64,000 nucleotides of DNA. Source: Candidatus Uabimicrobium amorphum. GTDB taxonomy: Bacteria > Planctomycetota > Uabimicrobiia > Uabimicrobiales > Uabimicrobiaceae. The stretch is from assembly GCF_009002475.1 (NCBI RefSeq), contig NZ_AP019860.1, positions 3,410,001-3,474,000 of the forward strand. The letters are read 5' to 3'. Shown piece after piece: positions 46,032-55,344 of the stretch. Made by a program: the position numbers and the translations under genes. The notes below the pieces were generated by a model. It ran no database searches. It saw nothing but the letters and a program-made list of their open reading frames with translations, and was not told the origin of the DNA. How positions within the stretch are numbered: position 1 is the first letter of the stretch; each line of letters begins with the position of its first letter.

Positions 46032-47225
46032 TTATTTTTCTTCTACAGCAAAAATGTATCCGTCATCCGTCGCCATGTAACCAACAAAACCCAAGTCATC
46101 GTTGGTATTACTGGTAAAATGGTCAAACATTTCTAGACTAAATTCATCGGTAGCCTTACCTGTTTTCGGATTAACACCTATTAAGCTTTTGCCGTATTTC
46201 ATAATCCATACGTGATATTTTCCTTGGAAATAAATACTTTTTCCGTTTGTTATTTCCCATTTTAAATTTCCGGATTCAACATCAAGCGCATGCATAATAG
46301 AGCTTTTTCCAGCTTCGCGTTGTGAGATACAATAAACAGCATTACCAATTGAAAGGGGCTGCTCGTTGATTTCACCACCACTTTCAAATTTCCAATCAAC
46401 AATACCGGTGATGCGATTTATCGCGTACAAGTTGTAGTCTCTAGAACCTACAAACAATGTCGGAGGATCATCGGTCGCTGTCAAATGAGCCTTGTTACTT
46501 CCAAATGTATGAAAAATACTATCTTCACCCCACTCACTGATACGATCTCCTGTTTGGCTGCTGATAGAATATACGCGGTTATCCATCGTAGCAAAGTATA
46601 AGGAACCTTCAACTTCAACAGGAGTTGACCACACATGATCATCTAAACGAAAACGCCAATCATGTCTCGCGGTACTTGGATCAATAGCATAGACAAAACG
46701 ATCCCATCCTGCGACAAAAACATAACGGTCTGTTGCACAAACAGAGGAACAAGGAACGAAGGTAAGTTCTCTCTTCAGTAATTGTCCACCGGTGATAGTT
46801 GAAATAACATGTAAATGTCCCATACTTAAGACAAAAAGCTTGTCTTTGTATTTGGTGGGTGCATAATCTAGTTTGTGTCCAACTTTATATACCCACAGAG
46901 GTTCACCTGTTTTGCGATTAAAAGCGTATAAATATGACGACTCGGTTACCGCAACTAAGATTTCGTCTCTTAAGTATAGATTCACAATTTTTTCACCATC
47001 TATTTGGTGATGCCATCTGGTAATAAGTGGTGTAACTTGAACATGATCTTTTAATTTCTTGGAGCGAGGAACTCTTGTTTCGTTTTTTACTTTTTTTGAT
47101 GCACTGGTTTTAATTTCCTGAGACTTTTTTTCTGTCTTTTGAATTTTATTCTGTGGCTTATCATATTTTTTGCATGTACAGGAAATTAAACTAAATACCA
47201 AAATCAAATATAACAAACATCTCAT
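46032..47225 (-). CDS. PQQ-like beta-propeller lipoprotein
   Basis: About 397 aa, from ATG 47225 (47237 also possible). The N-terminus MRCLLYLILVFSLISC ends in a lipobox, so the cysteine at 16 would be lipidated. A Lys-rich linker of about 45 residues follows. The rest is a PQQ/BamB-type propeller: repeated strands such as LYAFNRKTGEPLWVYKVG, VYAIDPSTARHDWRF, VYSISSQTGDRISEW, LYAINRITGIVDWKF and MHALDVESGNLKWEI, at about 40-residue spacing. BamB-like proteins bind partners in outer-membrane assembly, but lone PQQ-repeat lipoproteins are frequent in planctomycetes and the role here is unknown. A hairpin follows the stop. Confidence 0.88.
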   Translation of the reverse strand: MRCLLYLILVFSLISCTCKKYDKPQNKIQKTEKKSQEIKTSASKKVKNETRVPRSKKLKDHVQVTPLITRWHHQIDGEKIVNLYLRDEILVAVTESSYLYAFNRKTGEPLWVYKVGHKLDYAPTKYKDKLFVLSMGHLHVISTITGGQLLKRELTFVPCSSVCATDRYVFVAGWDRFVYAIDPSTARHDWRFRLDDHVWSTPVEVEGSLYFATMDNRVYSISSQTGDRISEWGEDSIFHTFGSNKAHLTATDDPPTLFVGSRDYNLYAINRITGIVDWKFESGGEINEQPLSIGNAVYCISQREAGKSSIMHALDVESGNLKWEITNGKSIYFQGKYHVWIMKYGKSLIGVNPKTGKATDEFSLEMFDHFTSNTNDDLGFVGYMATDDGYIFAVEEK

Positions 47226-47302
47226 AATACACGCCATTTCTAATACAAAGTAACAATAATAACTGACCTATCAGGTGTTGCGTCTGTGCAATGTCATTAC
47301 TC

Positions 47303-47391
47303 AGGGATGTGGTCGAAAATAATTCACCAAATTCTACATGGTAATTTTGCCCAGCTGTACGGAGTGGTAAAGTGTTTTTGACCGCATCTCT
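47303..47391. repeat. Imperfect inverted repeat in a gene-free gap
   Basis: AGGGATGTGGTCGAAAA (47303-47319) pairs with TTTTTGACCGCATCTCT (47375-47391) at 14 of 17 positions. It is in the 297-bp gap between the lipoprotein and PfkB genes, both on the minus strand, with no coding frame of note. It could be the leader of the lipoprotein gene or a decayed repeat. Confidence 0.4.
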
Positions 47392-47522
47392 CAGGTAGAG
47401 AATAGATTAAAAAAATGAGTGATGACACTTTGAACCCATAAAGGTTATCATAATGATTTCGTGAAAAAACTGCAAGTCATTTCCACCAAGCAACTACGAA
47501 TTTTTAGGTTTCAGAAAATCTT

Positions 47523-48461
47523 TTATCTTGTGACGTTACTACACTCTTTGACCTCATAGCTTTTCGCAAAAGACTCTAACCAATTTTCGCTATCTACTTC
47601 CGTAGGAACACATCCACCATAGAATTTACATGCGTTTGTTCCCACAAACATGGCAAATGATAGTATTTTGTCTATATCCCACTCTTGCAGATAACCATAC
47701 ACAACTCCTGCACGAAAGTTATCTCCGGCTCCGGTGGTGTCCATAATATTTCCTGTATAAGGAAGAGCGAAATATGTACACTCGCCACGGTATACAAACA
47801 TACATCCTAAAGATCCGAGAGTGACAATCACTTTAATATCACGATGATCCTTGTATGTAGCCAGTAATTCCATTTCTAGCTGTGGTAATTTTTCTTTTGT
47901 AGTTTGTCGCGACACCAAAACAACATTTGCTAGCGTAAAATGAGGTTCGTCCGGCTCGGTGTCAGATAAAATAATGGGGACCTGTAACTCATGAGCTTTA
48001 AATGCCGCCTCTTGCATAAATTTTGCACTTCGTGCAAAATAGCCATCCAAACAAAGTAATTTTGATTGTTGTAAATATTGTGGACAAATGCTGATGTAAT
48101 TTTGGGGAGCTGGGTCGGCGATGATGGTTCTCTCGCCGCTTTCATCGATAAGTATGTATGCACAGTGCGTGTTTCCTTGACGGCTATCGTCGATTTTTTC
48201 GGTATTTATAGCGTATTCATTCAGGGCATTTGAAAAAAAATCACCCTCGACATCACTCCCGAGGTGGTGACAACCCATAAGCCCCGTTTTTACTCCCCAA
48301 CGACTTATGCATGTAGCAGAATTTGTAGCTGATCCGCCGAGTTTCTTTAATTTTTGTTTTGCAGAAGTGATCGAAAATCGTTGTGGAAATTTGTCGAAAA
48401 CGAACAAATAATCAACAATTACCATTCCATAAAAGATAACATCAAATTTTTTGTCTAACAT
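47523..48461 (-). CDS. PfkB-family sugar/nucleoside kinase
   Basis: A 312-aa cytoplasmic kinase from ATG 48461; a TTG start at 48524 would add 21 residues without family support. Residues near 45 have the first PfkB signature region (LGGSATNSATCISRWG). The second signature is DTTGAGDNFRAGVVYG, with the catalytic base Asp and the anion hole GAGD intact. GSDVEGDFF and an ATP-binding SRQTTKEKLP stretch are also typical. The sugar or nucleoside substrate cannot be told. It is separated by about 300 bp from the next gene on the strand, so it is probably monocistronic. Confidence 0.87.
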   Translation of the reverse strand: MLDKKFDVIFYGMVIVDYLFVFDKFPQRFSITSAKQKLKKLGGSATNSATCISRWGVKTGLMGCHHLGSDVEGDFFSNALNEYAINTEKIDDSRQGNTHCAYILIDESGERTIIADPAPQNYISICPQYLQQSKLLCLDGYFARSAKFMQEAAFKAHELQVPIILSDTEPDEPHFTLANVVLVSRQTTKEKLPQLEMELLATYKDHRDIKVIVTLGSLGCMFVYRGECTYFALPYTGNIMDTTGAGDNFRAGVVYGYLQEWDIDKILSFAMFVGTNACKFYGGCVPTEVDSENWLESFAKSYEVKECSNVTR

Positions 48462-48685
48462 TTTATCTGCAATTCTATCAATAAAGACGCATAGTTTTTC
48501 AAAAACGTTATTATAGTGGTTCAAATTTGCACGTATAGAAAAAAATTAGTTTTTATTTCACAGAATATAGATTTATTTTTTACACCGTTTTGTTTTTATG
48601 ACAAAATAAAAGTAGAAATACAATTGCTTGAATTTGCCTTTCGTTCACAGAAAATATTTGCTACATAAAAAAATAGGAGATTGTC

Positions 48686-49642
48686 ATGAAGTTATACATA
48701 CTAATTATTCTTTTTTTGACTAGTGTATTCGCAGAAGAAGTGGTATTAAAAATTGCCACAGTGACCCCGGAAGGATCTATTTGGACAAAGAAACTTCGCG
48801 ATATGGATCGTGATATAAAAAGAAGAACCAAAGGACGTGTTCGCCTTAAGATTTATGCAGATTCACGAAAAGGAAATGAAAGCCAAGTGGCACAAAAAAT
48901 CCTCAAATACAAAGTGGACGGTGCACTTTTTTTGCAATCGGGTATGGAAGAACTCGTGCCACAAACGAGTATTCTAAAATTACCTTATTTTTATAAAAAC
49001 TATCCGCATTGGCAAAGTGCTCAACAAAAGCTAAAAAAAGGTTTCGAAGCGGATTTCAACAAAAAACAAATAGAAATTTTGGGGTGGTTAGACTCGGGGT
49101 TCACATATGCGTTTACCAATAAAAAAGTGCAATCTCTACAAAATTTTCAGCGCCTACAAAACTGGCTTTACACAGAAGAACCCCTAATTAAAACTTGTTT
49201 TGCGCGATTACAACTACAAGGAAAAGAAATAAAGGTAAAAGAAGTCTTGCAATCTTTGCAAAATAAAGATATTAATAGTGTATATGCTTCACCGTATTTA
49301 CTCATGGCCTTAGGGTGGCACGAACATGTAAATTATTGTATAGATCTACCTATCAACAACACTGTTGGTGGATTTGTTATGCACGAAAAAGCGTATCGAA
49401 GTATACCAACAAAATATCGCAAAAAAGTTGCGCGGATTATCTCCAAACATATGAAGGTACTATCCACAAGCATACACAAAGAAAATGCAGCGGCCAAAGA
49501 ATTATTGCAAAACAAATACAATGTAAAATTTATAAAACCCGATGTTAATTGGGTGAAAACGTGTCAATCTATAGGACAAAAAATAGCCAACGAAAATGTA
49601 GGAAAAATGTATACATCACAACAACTACAAACTGTAAAGTAG
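48686..49642 (+). CDS. TRAP transporter DctP-type solute-binding protein
   Basis: A 318-aa periplasmic binding protein with signal peptide MKLYILIILFLTSVFAEE. The mature start VVLKIATVTPEGSIWTKKL and the following GRVRLKIYADSRKGNESQV are DctP-like. The C-terminal half keeps PYFYKNYPHW, ILGWLDSG and VGGFVMHEKAY. TRAP importers also need DctQ and DctM membrane subunits, but neither is present nearby. AGGAGA before the ATG is a good ribosome site. It is followed after 2 bp by a pseudokinase gene, so the binding protein may serve as a sensor for that receptor. Distant orphan DctP proteins are common. Confidence 0.85.
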   Translation: MKLYILIILFLTSVFAEEVVLKIATVTPEGSIWTKKLRDMDRDIKRRTKGRVRLKIYADSRKGNESQVAQKILKYKVDGALFLQSGMEELVPQTSILKLPYFYKNYPHWQSAQQKLKKGFEADFNKKQIEILGWLDSGFTYAFTNKKVQSLQNFQRLQNWLYTEEPLIKTCFARLQLQGKEIKVKEVLQSLQNKDINSVYASPYLLMALGWHEHVNYCIDLPINNTVGGFVMHEKAYRSIPTKYRKKVARIISKHMKVLSTSIHKENAAAKELLQNKYNVKFIKPDVNWVKTCQSIGQKIANENVGKMYTSQQLQTVK

Positions 49643-49644
49643 CT

Positions 49645-51861
49645 ATGGAAAAGTATAAAATACTCCAGCAGATAACAGACAATACTTCTGGGAAGTTATT
49701 TCTAGCTGAAAACAGGACCAATAACCAAAAAGTCTTTTTAAAAACAGTAGCACTTCCCAGAGAAAACACTGCGTATTGGGTTGAGCAGCATAAAAAAAAC
49801 GGTTATCTTTTATCGCAAGTGCAACACCCTAACGTAATTAGAAGTTGTGATTTTTTTATTAACAATCACCACGCAATTACTGCATTGGAGTATATGCAAG
49901 GGATTCCCTTTGCACAGTTTATCCCCAGTGTTACGCGATACAGCTTTTGCGAGCAAGTCGAAATGGCAATGCAAATTGTTTCTGCCATTACCACCGTCAA
50001 TGAGTATGGAGTTGTACACCAAAACATATCCCCCGATAGCTTTATTGTTAGGCAAAATGATCGCAGAATCAAACTCATCGATGCGGGGATCGTTGCTTAC
50101 CAAATTCCCAAAGGTTATTTGAGTCCGGAACGCCTGCAGCGCAAAGCAGCGCCCAATAGTGATGTATATTCGTTGGGAGCGCTGCTTTATGTATTTTTTG
50201 GATACGCTTTATATCCGCAAGAAAATTTCCTTGGCAAAATGTATCATACGAACCACCTCCCACCTTTGGCCCCTACAAGTCACCAAGAGAATTTCCAACG
50301 CCTTTCGCAATTACTACAACACACTTTAGAGGCCAACCCAGCACAACGTTTACAAAATGCACTACAGCTAAAAAACGAACTTAAAGAGATTTATAAAGCG
50401 GCCTCCTCCAATACGGCTAAAATCAGCAAAACCATAAAAAAGCGTCTATCAGCCCCCATCGAGCCAAGAAAAGATGACGAAGAAGAATTCGTCAAGGCCA
50501 AAGTTGCGCGTGCCAAAAAGAAATCGCGACGTAAACTCATGGGCATTTTGTTGGTACTTCTTGTAAGCGTAGTTTTGATTTCGATGCAGCTATATAGTTC
50601 GCAGCAAAAACACGAACAAAACAAAAAAGCCTTCAGTTATTTTCAGGAAGCGCGACAGTTATTCCAACAAGAAAGATATAGTGATGCCAGAAAACAAAAT
50701 CAAAAAGCTCTGGCAATAGTAGAAAAACCTCTATTCTTAATACAAAAAGCTCTCATCGTATTCGAATGTCGCAAAAATAATGAAGATGTGTCTCTAGCCA
50801 ATGAGTTGGCACGGAAAGCTCGTCCCACATTAGAAAAACTAAATAGCGCATTTGCCATACATTCACTAGGCATGATGTATACGCATGGTATCGGAGTATT
50901 AGAAGATAGGAATCGTGCTCTCAACTACTATAACCTAGCGATGAAACGACAATATATTCCCAGTTTCCTAGAAGCGGGTACTATTTTAGAAAAACAAAAA
51001 AAATACCTTGAAGCTGCCAAAGTTTATCAAAGAGCTATAAAGCTGAAAAGCCCAGAGGCGTTTGAACGTCTTGCTCTCCTTCATCTTCACAAAAGATTGA
51101 CGACAAATAATATTGTAAACGCTGAGGTCTGGCTCAAAAAGGGCGCGAGCCTTGGTAGTGGTAGGGCAATGAATGGCTTGGCATATTTTTATTTTAATAC
51201 CTACAGTGGTGCACAAGACATAAATGAGTCTATGTCTTGGCTAAGAAAAGCTGTCAAATACGGCGATTTGACAGCATATTACAATTTGGGAAAATTTCAC
51301 TTACAAGGTGTTTTCGTTGAACAAGATACCCAGAAAGGTCTTAAGTATCTTGAATATGCCGCGGAAAATGGACACGCAAATGCGACTTTTGAGTTAGGAG
51401 AAGCCTATTTCATAGGTAAAAAAGTTGAAAAAGACCATCGTCGTGCTTTAGTCTATTTTCGTCAGGCGGCTTTTAAGAATAGTGTAGAAGCGGTGGGTAG
51501 ATTGGGTGATTTTTACCACTATGGTTATGGCGGTGTCGCAGAAGATCATAGTTTGGCATTTGAATACTACACAAAAAGTGCAGAAAAAAACAACATGCTT
51601 GCCACTCATCAACTAGGTTTAATGTACTACTATGGCAGAGGTGTCAAAAAAGACCTCAATAAAATGATACCATATTTTACCAAAGCAGCACAGTTAGGCT
51701 ACGCGGAATCAATGTACACCTTAGGTTTAATGACAGAAAAAGGTATCGTGCGCGCACAAGCCACTGACAATCGCACCGTTGCCATTTACTGGTATAAACA
51801 AGCGGCAGCAAAAGGCGATGTACGTTCAAAAGAAGCTCTTATACGTCTACAAGCCAAATAG
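49645..51861 (+). CDS. Receptor-type pseudokinase with Sel1 repeats
   Basis: A 738-aa membrane protein; ATG 49645, two bases after the DctP stop, is preferred over 49549 inside that gene. Residues 1-250 are a Hanks kinase fold with K33 kept (VFLKTV), but the glycine loop is absent. The catalytic HRD is HQN (125-127), the later Asn of the loop is Ser132, and DFG is DAG (146-148). It should not phosphorylate. A membrane helix at 297-315 leads to about nine Sel1 repeats (LGLMYYYGRGVKKDLNKMIPYF type) to the C-terminus. Pseudokinases act as scaffolds or allosteric partners. No Shine-Dalgarno is seen, so translation is probably coupled. Confidence 0.9.
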   Translation: MEKYKILQQITDNTSGKLFLAENRTNNQKVFLKTVALPRENTAYWVEQHKKNGYLLSQVQHPNVIRSCDFFINNHHAITALEYMQGIPFAQFIPSVTRYSFCEQVEMAMQIVSAITTVNEYGVVHQNISPDSFIVRQNDRRIKLIDAGIVAYQIPKGYLSPERLQRKAAPNSDVYSLGALLYVFFGYALYPQENFLGKMYHTNHLPPLAPTSHQENFQRLSQLLQHTLEANPAQRLQNALQLKNELKEIYKAASSNTAKISKTIKKRLSAPIEPRKDDEEEFVKAKVARAKKKSRRKLMGILLVLLVSVVLISMQLYSSQQKHEQNKKAFSYFQEARQLFQQERYSDARKQNQKALAIVEKPLFLIQKALIVFECRKNNEDVSLANELARKARPTLEKLNSAFAIHSLGMMYTHGIGVLEDRNRALNYYNLAMKRQYIPSFLEAGTILEKQKKYLEAAKVYQRAIKLKSPEAFERLALLHLHKRLTTNNIVNAEVWLKKGASLGSGRAMNGLAYFYFNTYSGAQDINESMSWLRKAVKYGDLTAYYNLGKFHLQGVFVEQDTQKGLKYLEYAAENGHANATFELGEAYFIGKKVEKDHRRALVYFRQAAFKNSVEAVGRLGDFYHYGYGGVAEDHSLAFEYYTKSAEKNNMLATHQLGLMYYYGRGVKKDLNKMIPYFTKAAQLGYAESMYTLGLMTEKGIVRAQATDNRTVAIYWYKQAAAKGDVRSKEALIRLQAK

Positions 51862-51875
51862 CGACATTCGTTCAC

Positions 51876-51948
51876 GCTCACGAACATTGTAAGTCCCCAC
51901 CACTTACGAACACAGTGATGACGGTGTTCCTTAACAATAGTCGTGAGC
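51876..51948. terminator. Nested inverted repeat between convergent genes
   Basis: GCTCACGAACATTGTAAG (51876-51893) pairs imperfectly with CTTAACAATAGTCGTGAGC (51930-51948), and inside it GAACAC pairs with GTGTTC. It lies between the pseudokinase and sialidase genes, the place for a bidirectional terminator, but lacks T-runs. Confidence 0.45.
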
Positions 51949-51994
51949 ATAAACGAGCCATCTAAAAATACACTATTCCAATAAATATTAAAAC

Positions 51995-53182
51995 TCATTC
52001 ACTCTTCAGCCACATTTCATTAAACTCTACATGCTTGATTGATTTACCCTGACCTTTGAGATGATAACTGTATGTAACGTGAATGGCACCGTTATCACTT
52101 TGTGCAATAGACGGATAAGAAAATCGTCCCTGAGGATTTTTTTCTAAATATTGATGCCACTTCCATGTTTTTCCTTCGTCATCAGATAACGAAGCCTTGA
52201 GCTGATGACGGCCATCGTAGGTATCGTTGTACACAAGAAGCCAATGGCCACTTTTTAGTACTTGGCATTCCACACTAGAACCGGGATTTAGTAATGGCAT
52301 ATTGCTAACCGCACTCCATGTCGTTCCACCATCTACAGAAGTGCTTAAACGAATTCGATGCTCAGGACCATTTTCCCGCATCATTGCCACGATAGAGTTA
52401 TCTTTCTTACGTACCAAACTCGGCTGAATATTGCCGTAACCAACAATAGGATGACTTGTTGTCCATGTACGACCATAGTCAGAGGTAATGTTCACAATAG
52501 AAACAGAGTAGGCATCCGTGTAGAGTGGGAGTAACATTTTCCCCGAAGGAAGCCACAGTGGGTGAATGCGCGTCATCCATCCAATACGCTGTTGTAATTT
52601 GTCATGGCCTTTCTTTTTGATGTAATAGTACATTTCTTCATCGGCTTTTAAATCATCCAATGTTTTTTTCTCTAAGTCGGGTGCATAACTTGGATATTTT
52701 TTTACAAATTCGTCCAATCCAGAGAGAAGATGTTTCGCAAAACTCCGTTGTGGTTTCACATGTACATTGCCTTGCCACTCCCATGTAATTTTGTTTTGGT
52801 AATCCTTAGTATAACGATATTTAACAATAGCTGACTGCCAACGATTATCCAAAACCACGGTCCAAAATAGCCACAACTTACCTTGCGGGTCTAAGGACAA
52901 AACAGGATTGCAATCGGGAAATCCCGGTGTATCGGCAAGTATAAATGGCTGATCCCAATTATCACTTTTCTTGTAAGAAGCGACAATGGCAACATCATCG
53001 GCTTTTCTCTCTCCCGATCCGTAAAACCAGCACACAAGTAATTTGTCTTTCATCGTAACAATGGAAGATCCATGACAATGAAGTTTTTGTAATGGGAAAA
53101 TAAGCTCTTGTTTGTAATAAGCTTTTTCACCAAAGGTAAAAGGTAGCATGCACAAAGCGATCATGACCATGCGAATTATCAT
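51995..53182 (-). CDS. BNR-repeat sialidase-like secreted protein
   Basis: A 395-aa exported protein; GAGG lies before the ATG at 53182 and residues 1-18 form a signal peptide. It has the six-bladed BNR/Asp-box fold of exo-alpha-sialidases. Asp boxes are visible in SDYGRTW, SVDGGTTW and SDDEGKTW. The catalytic features of the family can be seen in part: HCHGSSIV near the start, GDFPDCNP-like GFPDCNP, TRIHPLWLPSGKML and CQVLKSGHWLLVYND. Proteins with this layout (BNR_2 type) are abundant in planctomycetes and may cut glycans other than sialosides. It is convergent with the pseudokinase gene and divergent from the ABC operon. Confidence 0.87.
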   Translation of the reverse strand: MIIRMVMIALCMLPFTFGEKAYYKQELIFPLQKLHCHGSSIVTMKDKLLVCWFYGSGERKADDVAIVASYKKSDNWDQPFILADTPGFPDCNPVLSLDPQGKLWLFWTVVLDNRWQSAIVKYRYTKDYQNKITWEWQGNVHVKPQRSFAKHLLSGLDEFVKKYPSYAPDLEKKTLDDLKADEEMYYYIKKKGHDKLQQRIGWMTRIHPLWLPSGKMLLPLYTDAYSVSIVNITSDYGRTWTTSHPIVGYGNIQPSLVRKKDNSIVAMMRENGPEHRIRLSTSVDGGTTWSAVSNMPLLNPGSSVECQVLKSGHWLLVYNDTYDGRHQLKASLSDDEGKTWKWHQYLEKNPQGRFSYPSIAQSDNGAIHVTYSYHLKGQGKSIKHVEFNEMWLKSE

Positions 53183-53239
53183 AATTTTTTCCTCAAAATA
53201 AAGAGGCGTACAAGTCGCACTCTAACTGGATAAATTTCC

Positions 53240-53269
53240 TTGATGACACATTCTATTTTTTTATATATT
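53240..53269 (+). promoter_or_regulatory. Possible promoter of the ABC/DUF3299 operon
   Basis: TTGATG at 53240-53245, an 18-bp spacer and TATATT at 53264-53269, about 110 bp before the first start codon of the operon. Confidence 0.4.
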
Positions 53270-53298
53270 AGAATTCTCAACTAAATTTTGCGATATTT

Positions 53299-53318
53299 AT
53301 AATATAAAATCATATTAT
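53299..53318. promoter_or_regulatory. AT-rich dyad upstream of the ABC operon
   Basis: ATAATAT-6-ATATTAT, a perfect 7-6-7 dyad in the leader of the ABC/DUF3299 operon; a candidate operator, though such AT-rich dyads arise easily by chance. Confidence 0.3.
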
Positions 53319-53379
53319 TTCCTAAGAAAAAATACGACATGTGGCAACATGTCTAAAGTTATCAGCAAAGAAAGACATT

Positions 53380-54066
53380 ATGGAAGTATTAAAAATTGAA
53401 GACCTCAAAAAAGAATACATTTCTCCAGAAGGAGAAAAACATCTGGTAATCGACGTTCCTAAATTTTCAGTAGAAGAGCGCACACAAATCGCTCTCCAAG
53501 GAACGAGCGGTTGTGGAAAAACCACTTTTCTCAACATGATTGCAGGTATTCTTGCTGTCACACAAGGTAATATCTTTGTCAATGGAGAGAATATCAGTCA
53601 ACTACCAGAAGCCAAACGCGACATTATACGCGCCAATAACATCGGTTACATTTTCCAAACTTTCAATCTATTGCAAGGTTACACCGCTTTAGAAAACTTA
53701 ATAATTGCGATGAGTTTTGGAAATTACAACGTCGATCAAGATCGAGCCAAAAGTCTATTGACAAAAGTTGGCTTAGAACACCGTATGCATTATGTACCGG
53801 CGAAACTTTCCATTGGACAGCAACAACGCGTTGCAGTTGCGCGAGCATTGATTAACAAACCAAAACTTGTTCTAGCCGATGAACCAACGGGAAACTTAGA
53901 CGCAAAAAATGCCCAAGAAGCGCTAACTTTAATCCGAGAAATTTGCGATGAAAATGAAGCGGCGTTGCTCCTCGTCAGTCACGACGAGAAAATACTGCAT
54001 AAATTTAACCGTCTGCAGTCTATGCAAGAAATCAATGTCGCTTTACAAACGGAAGGACAAAAATAA
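53380..54066 (+). CDS. ABC transporter ATPase, LolD/MacB type
   Basis: A 228-aa ATPase; ATG 53380 is used, although a GTG at 53341 would extend it by 13 residues. Walker A is GTSGCGKTTF near residue 43, the Q-loop is GYIFQTFNLLQGYTALENL, the signature LSIGQQQRVAVARAL, Walker B LVLADEPTGNLD and the switch His is in LLVSHD. The LLQGYTALENL motif is typical of the LolD/MacB/FtsE class, which works on lipoproteins or by mechanotransmission instead of import. The stop overlaps the permease start by one base. Confidence 0.94.
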   Translation: MEVLKIEDLKKEYISPEGEKHLVIDVPKFSVEERTQIALQGTSGCGKTTFLNMIAGILAVTQGNIFVNGENISQLPEAKRDIIRANNIGYIFQTFNLLQGYTALENLIIAMSFGNYNVDQDRAKSLLTKVGLEHRMHYVPAKLSIGQQQRVAVARALINKPKLVLADEPTGNLDAKNAQEALTLIREICDENEAALLLVSHDEKILHKFNRLQSMQEINVALQTEGQK

Positions 54067-55325
54067 TGCTACGCACCATTTTGAAAGTTGTAAATCGCAG
54101 TTTACAACAGTTTGCATTATCCACCTGGATTACCGCCATTTCCATCGCTCTTGCGGGTGGATTATTGATGTCGATTTTTTTAATACAAACCCAAGCATTG
54201 GCCGCATTTACGGGAGGAGCTATTGGCTTTGACGCTGTCTTAGGGGCACGCGGAAGTCAATTACAATTGGTATTAAATACCGTTTTTCATCTCGAAACTT
54301 CCCCGGGAAATATACCATGGTCAATGTATAAACAGATAAAAAAAGACGCACGTGTAAAACTCGCCATCCCTTACGCCGTAGGAGACAACTATCGCGGCTT
54401 TCGCATTGTTGGTACCAACGAAGAAATTTTCACCAAATTTGAATATCAAAAAGGTAAAAAACTATTGGTAAACAAAGGTGGACGCTTTTTTAATGTACAA
54501 AAGCGTGAGGCGGTAATTGGCAGTTTCGTCGCCAAAGAAACAGGACTAAGAGTTGGTTCAAAAATAAACCCTTATCATGGATTTATTTTCGACGAAAGTC
54601 AAAAGCACGCCGAAGAATATGTCGTCACTGGTGTATTAAAGACGACAAATACGCCAACAGATCGTATAATATTAATACCCATAGAAGGTATTTTTCGCAT
54701 GTCTGGCCATGTATTGCGTGGTGGAGGAGAAGAATACAAGGCTGAAGCAAACAAAGCCATTGACGACAAACACAAAGAAGTCAGTGCGGTCATGATTAAA
54801 CTCAACAGCCCACTAGCCGGCTTTCAATTACAACGCCTAATTAACAGACAAGGAAAAGTAGCTTCTTTTGCATGGCCCATTAACAAAGTAGTTGCCGATT
54901 TTTTCTCCAAAATGGCATGGATTACCAAAGTACTAGAACTCATAGCCTACCTAGTGGCAATTGTCGCTATGGCATCGATTATCGCCAGCTTGTATAATAC
55001 GATGAACGAACGCAAGAGAGAATTTGCAATACTACGTACACTTGGGGCACGTAAGCATATTATCTTTAGCATCATCATAATGCAGTCAACGATGATCGCA
55101 TTTATTGGTAGTATTTTGTCTTTTGTTGTTGCTTTTGCTATCATGAGTTTAGCAAAATATATAACATATGCACAAACAGGTGTTGTTCTGGAAGTATTCC
55201 AACAAAACATGGCTCTTGTATGGGTACCACTAGGAATGGTAGTACTTGGAGCAATTGCAGGTTTAATTCCCGCAATAAAAGCATACAAAACCGATATAGC
55301 AAAAAACCTACTTCCCTCAAGTTAA
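54066..55325 (+). CDS. ABC transporter permease, FtsX/LolE-MacB type
   Basis: A 419-aa inner-membrane protein: one N-terminal helix (residues about 15-40), a periplasmic MacB-PCD-like domain, and three C-terminal helices starting near VLELIAYLVAIVAMASIIASLYNTMNE. The region before the helices (residues about 55-270) has the GxFF...KREAVIGSFVAKETGLRVG pattern of MacB/DevC permeases, and NERKREFAILRTLGARK is the FtsX coupling loop. It pairs with the ATPase before it. The next gene encodes a DUF3299 protein, a combination also seen in other bacteria; the substrate is unknown. Confidence 0.92.
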   Translation: MLRTILKVVNRSLQQFALSTWITAISIALAGGLLMSIFLIQTQALAAFTGGAIGFDAVLGARGSQLQLVLNTVFHLETSPGNIPWSMYKQIKKDARVKLAIPYAVGDNYRGFRIVGTNEEIFTKFEYQKGKKLLVNKGGRFFNVQKREAVIGSFVAKETGLRVGSKINPYHGFIFDESQKHAEEYVVTGVLKTTNTPTDRIILIPIEGIFRMSGHVLRGGGEEYKAEANKAIDDKHKEVSAVMIKLNSPLAGFQLQRLINRQGKVASFAWPINKVVADFFSKMAWITKVLELIAYLVAIVAMASIIASLYNTMNERKREFAILRTLGARKHIIFSIIIMQSTMIAFIGSILSFVVAFAIMSLAKYITYAQTGVVLEVFQQNMALVWVPLGMVVLGAIAGLIPAIKAYKTDIAKNLLPSS

Positions 55326-55344
55326 ATTGAAATAGGAGTCCGCC

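Noticed and set aside
49549..49644. 32-residue N-terminal extension of the pseudokinase
   Set aside because: It lies inside the DctP gene and lacks any kinase-family residues; the ATG at 49645 gives the kinase N-lobe directly.
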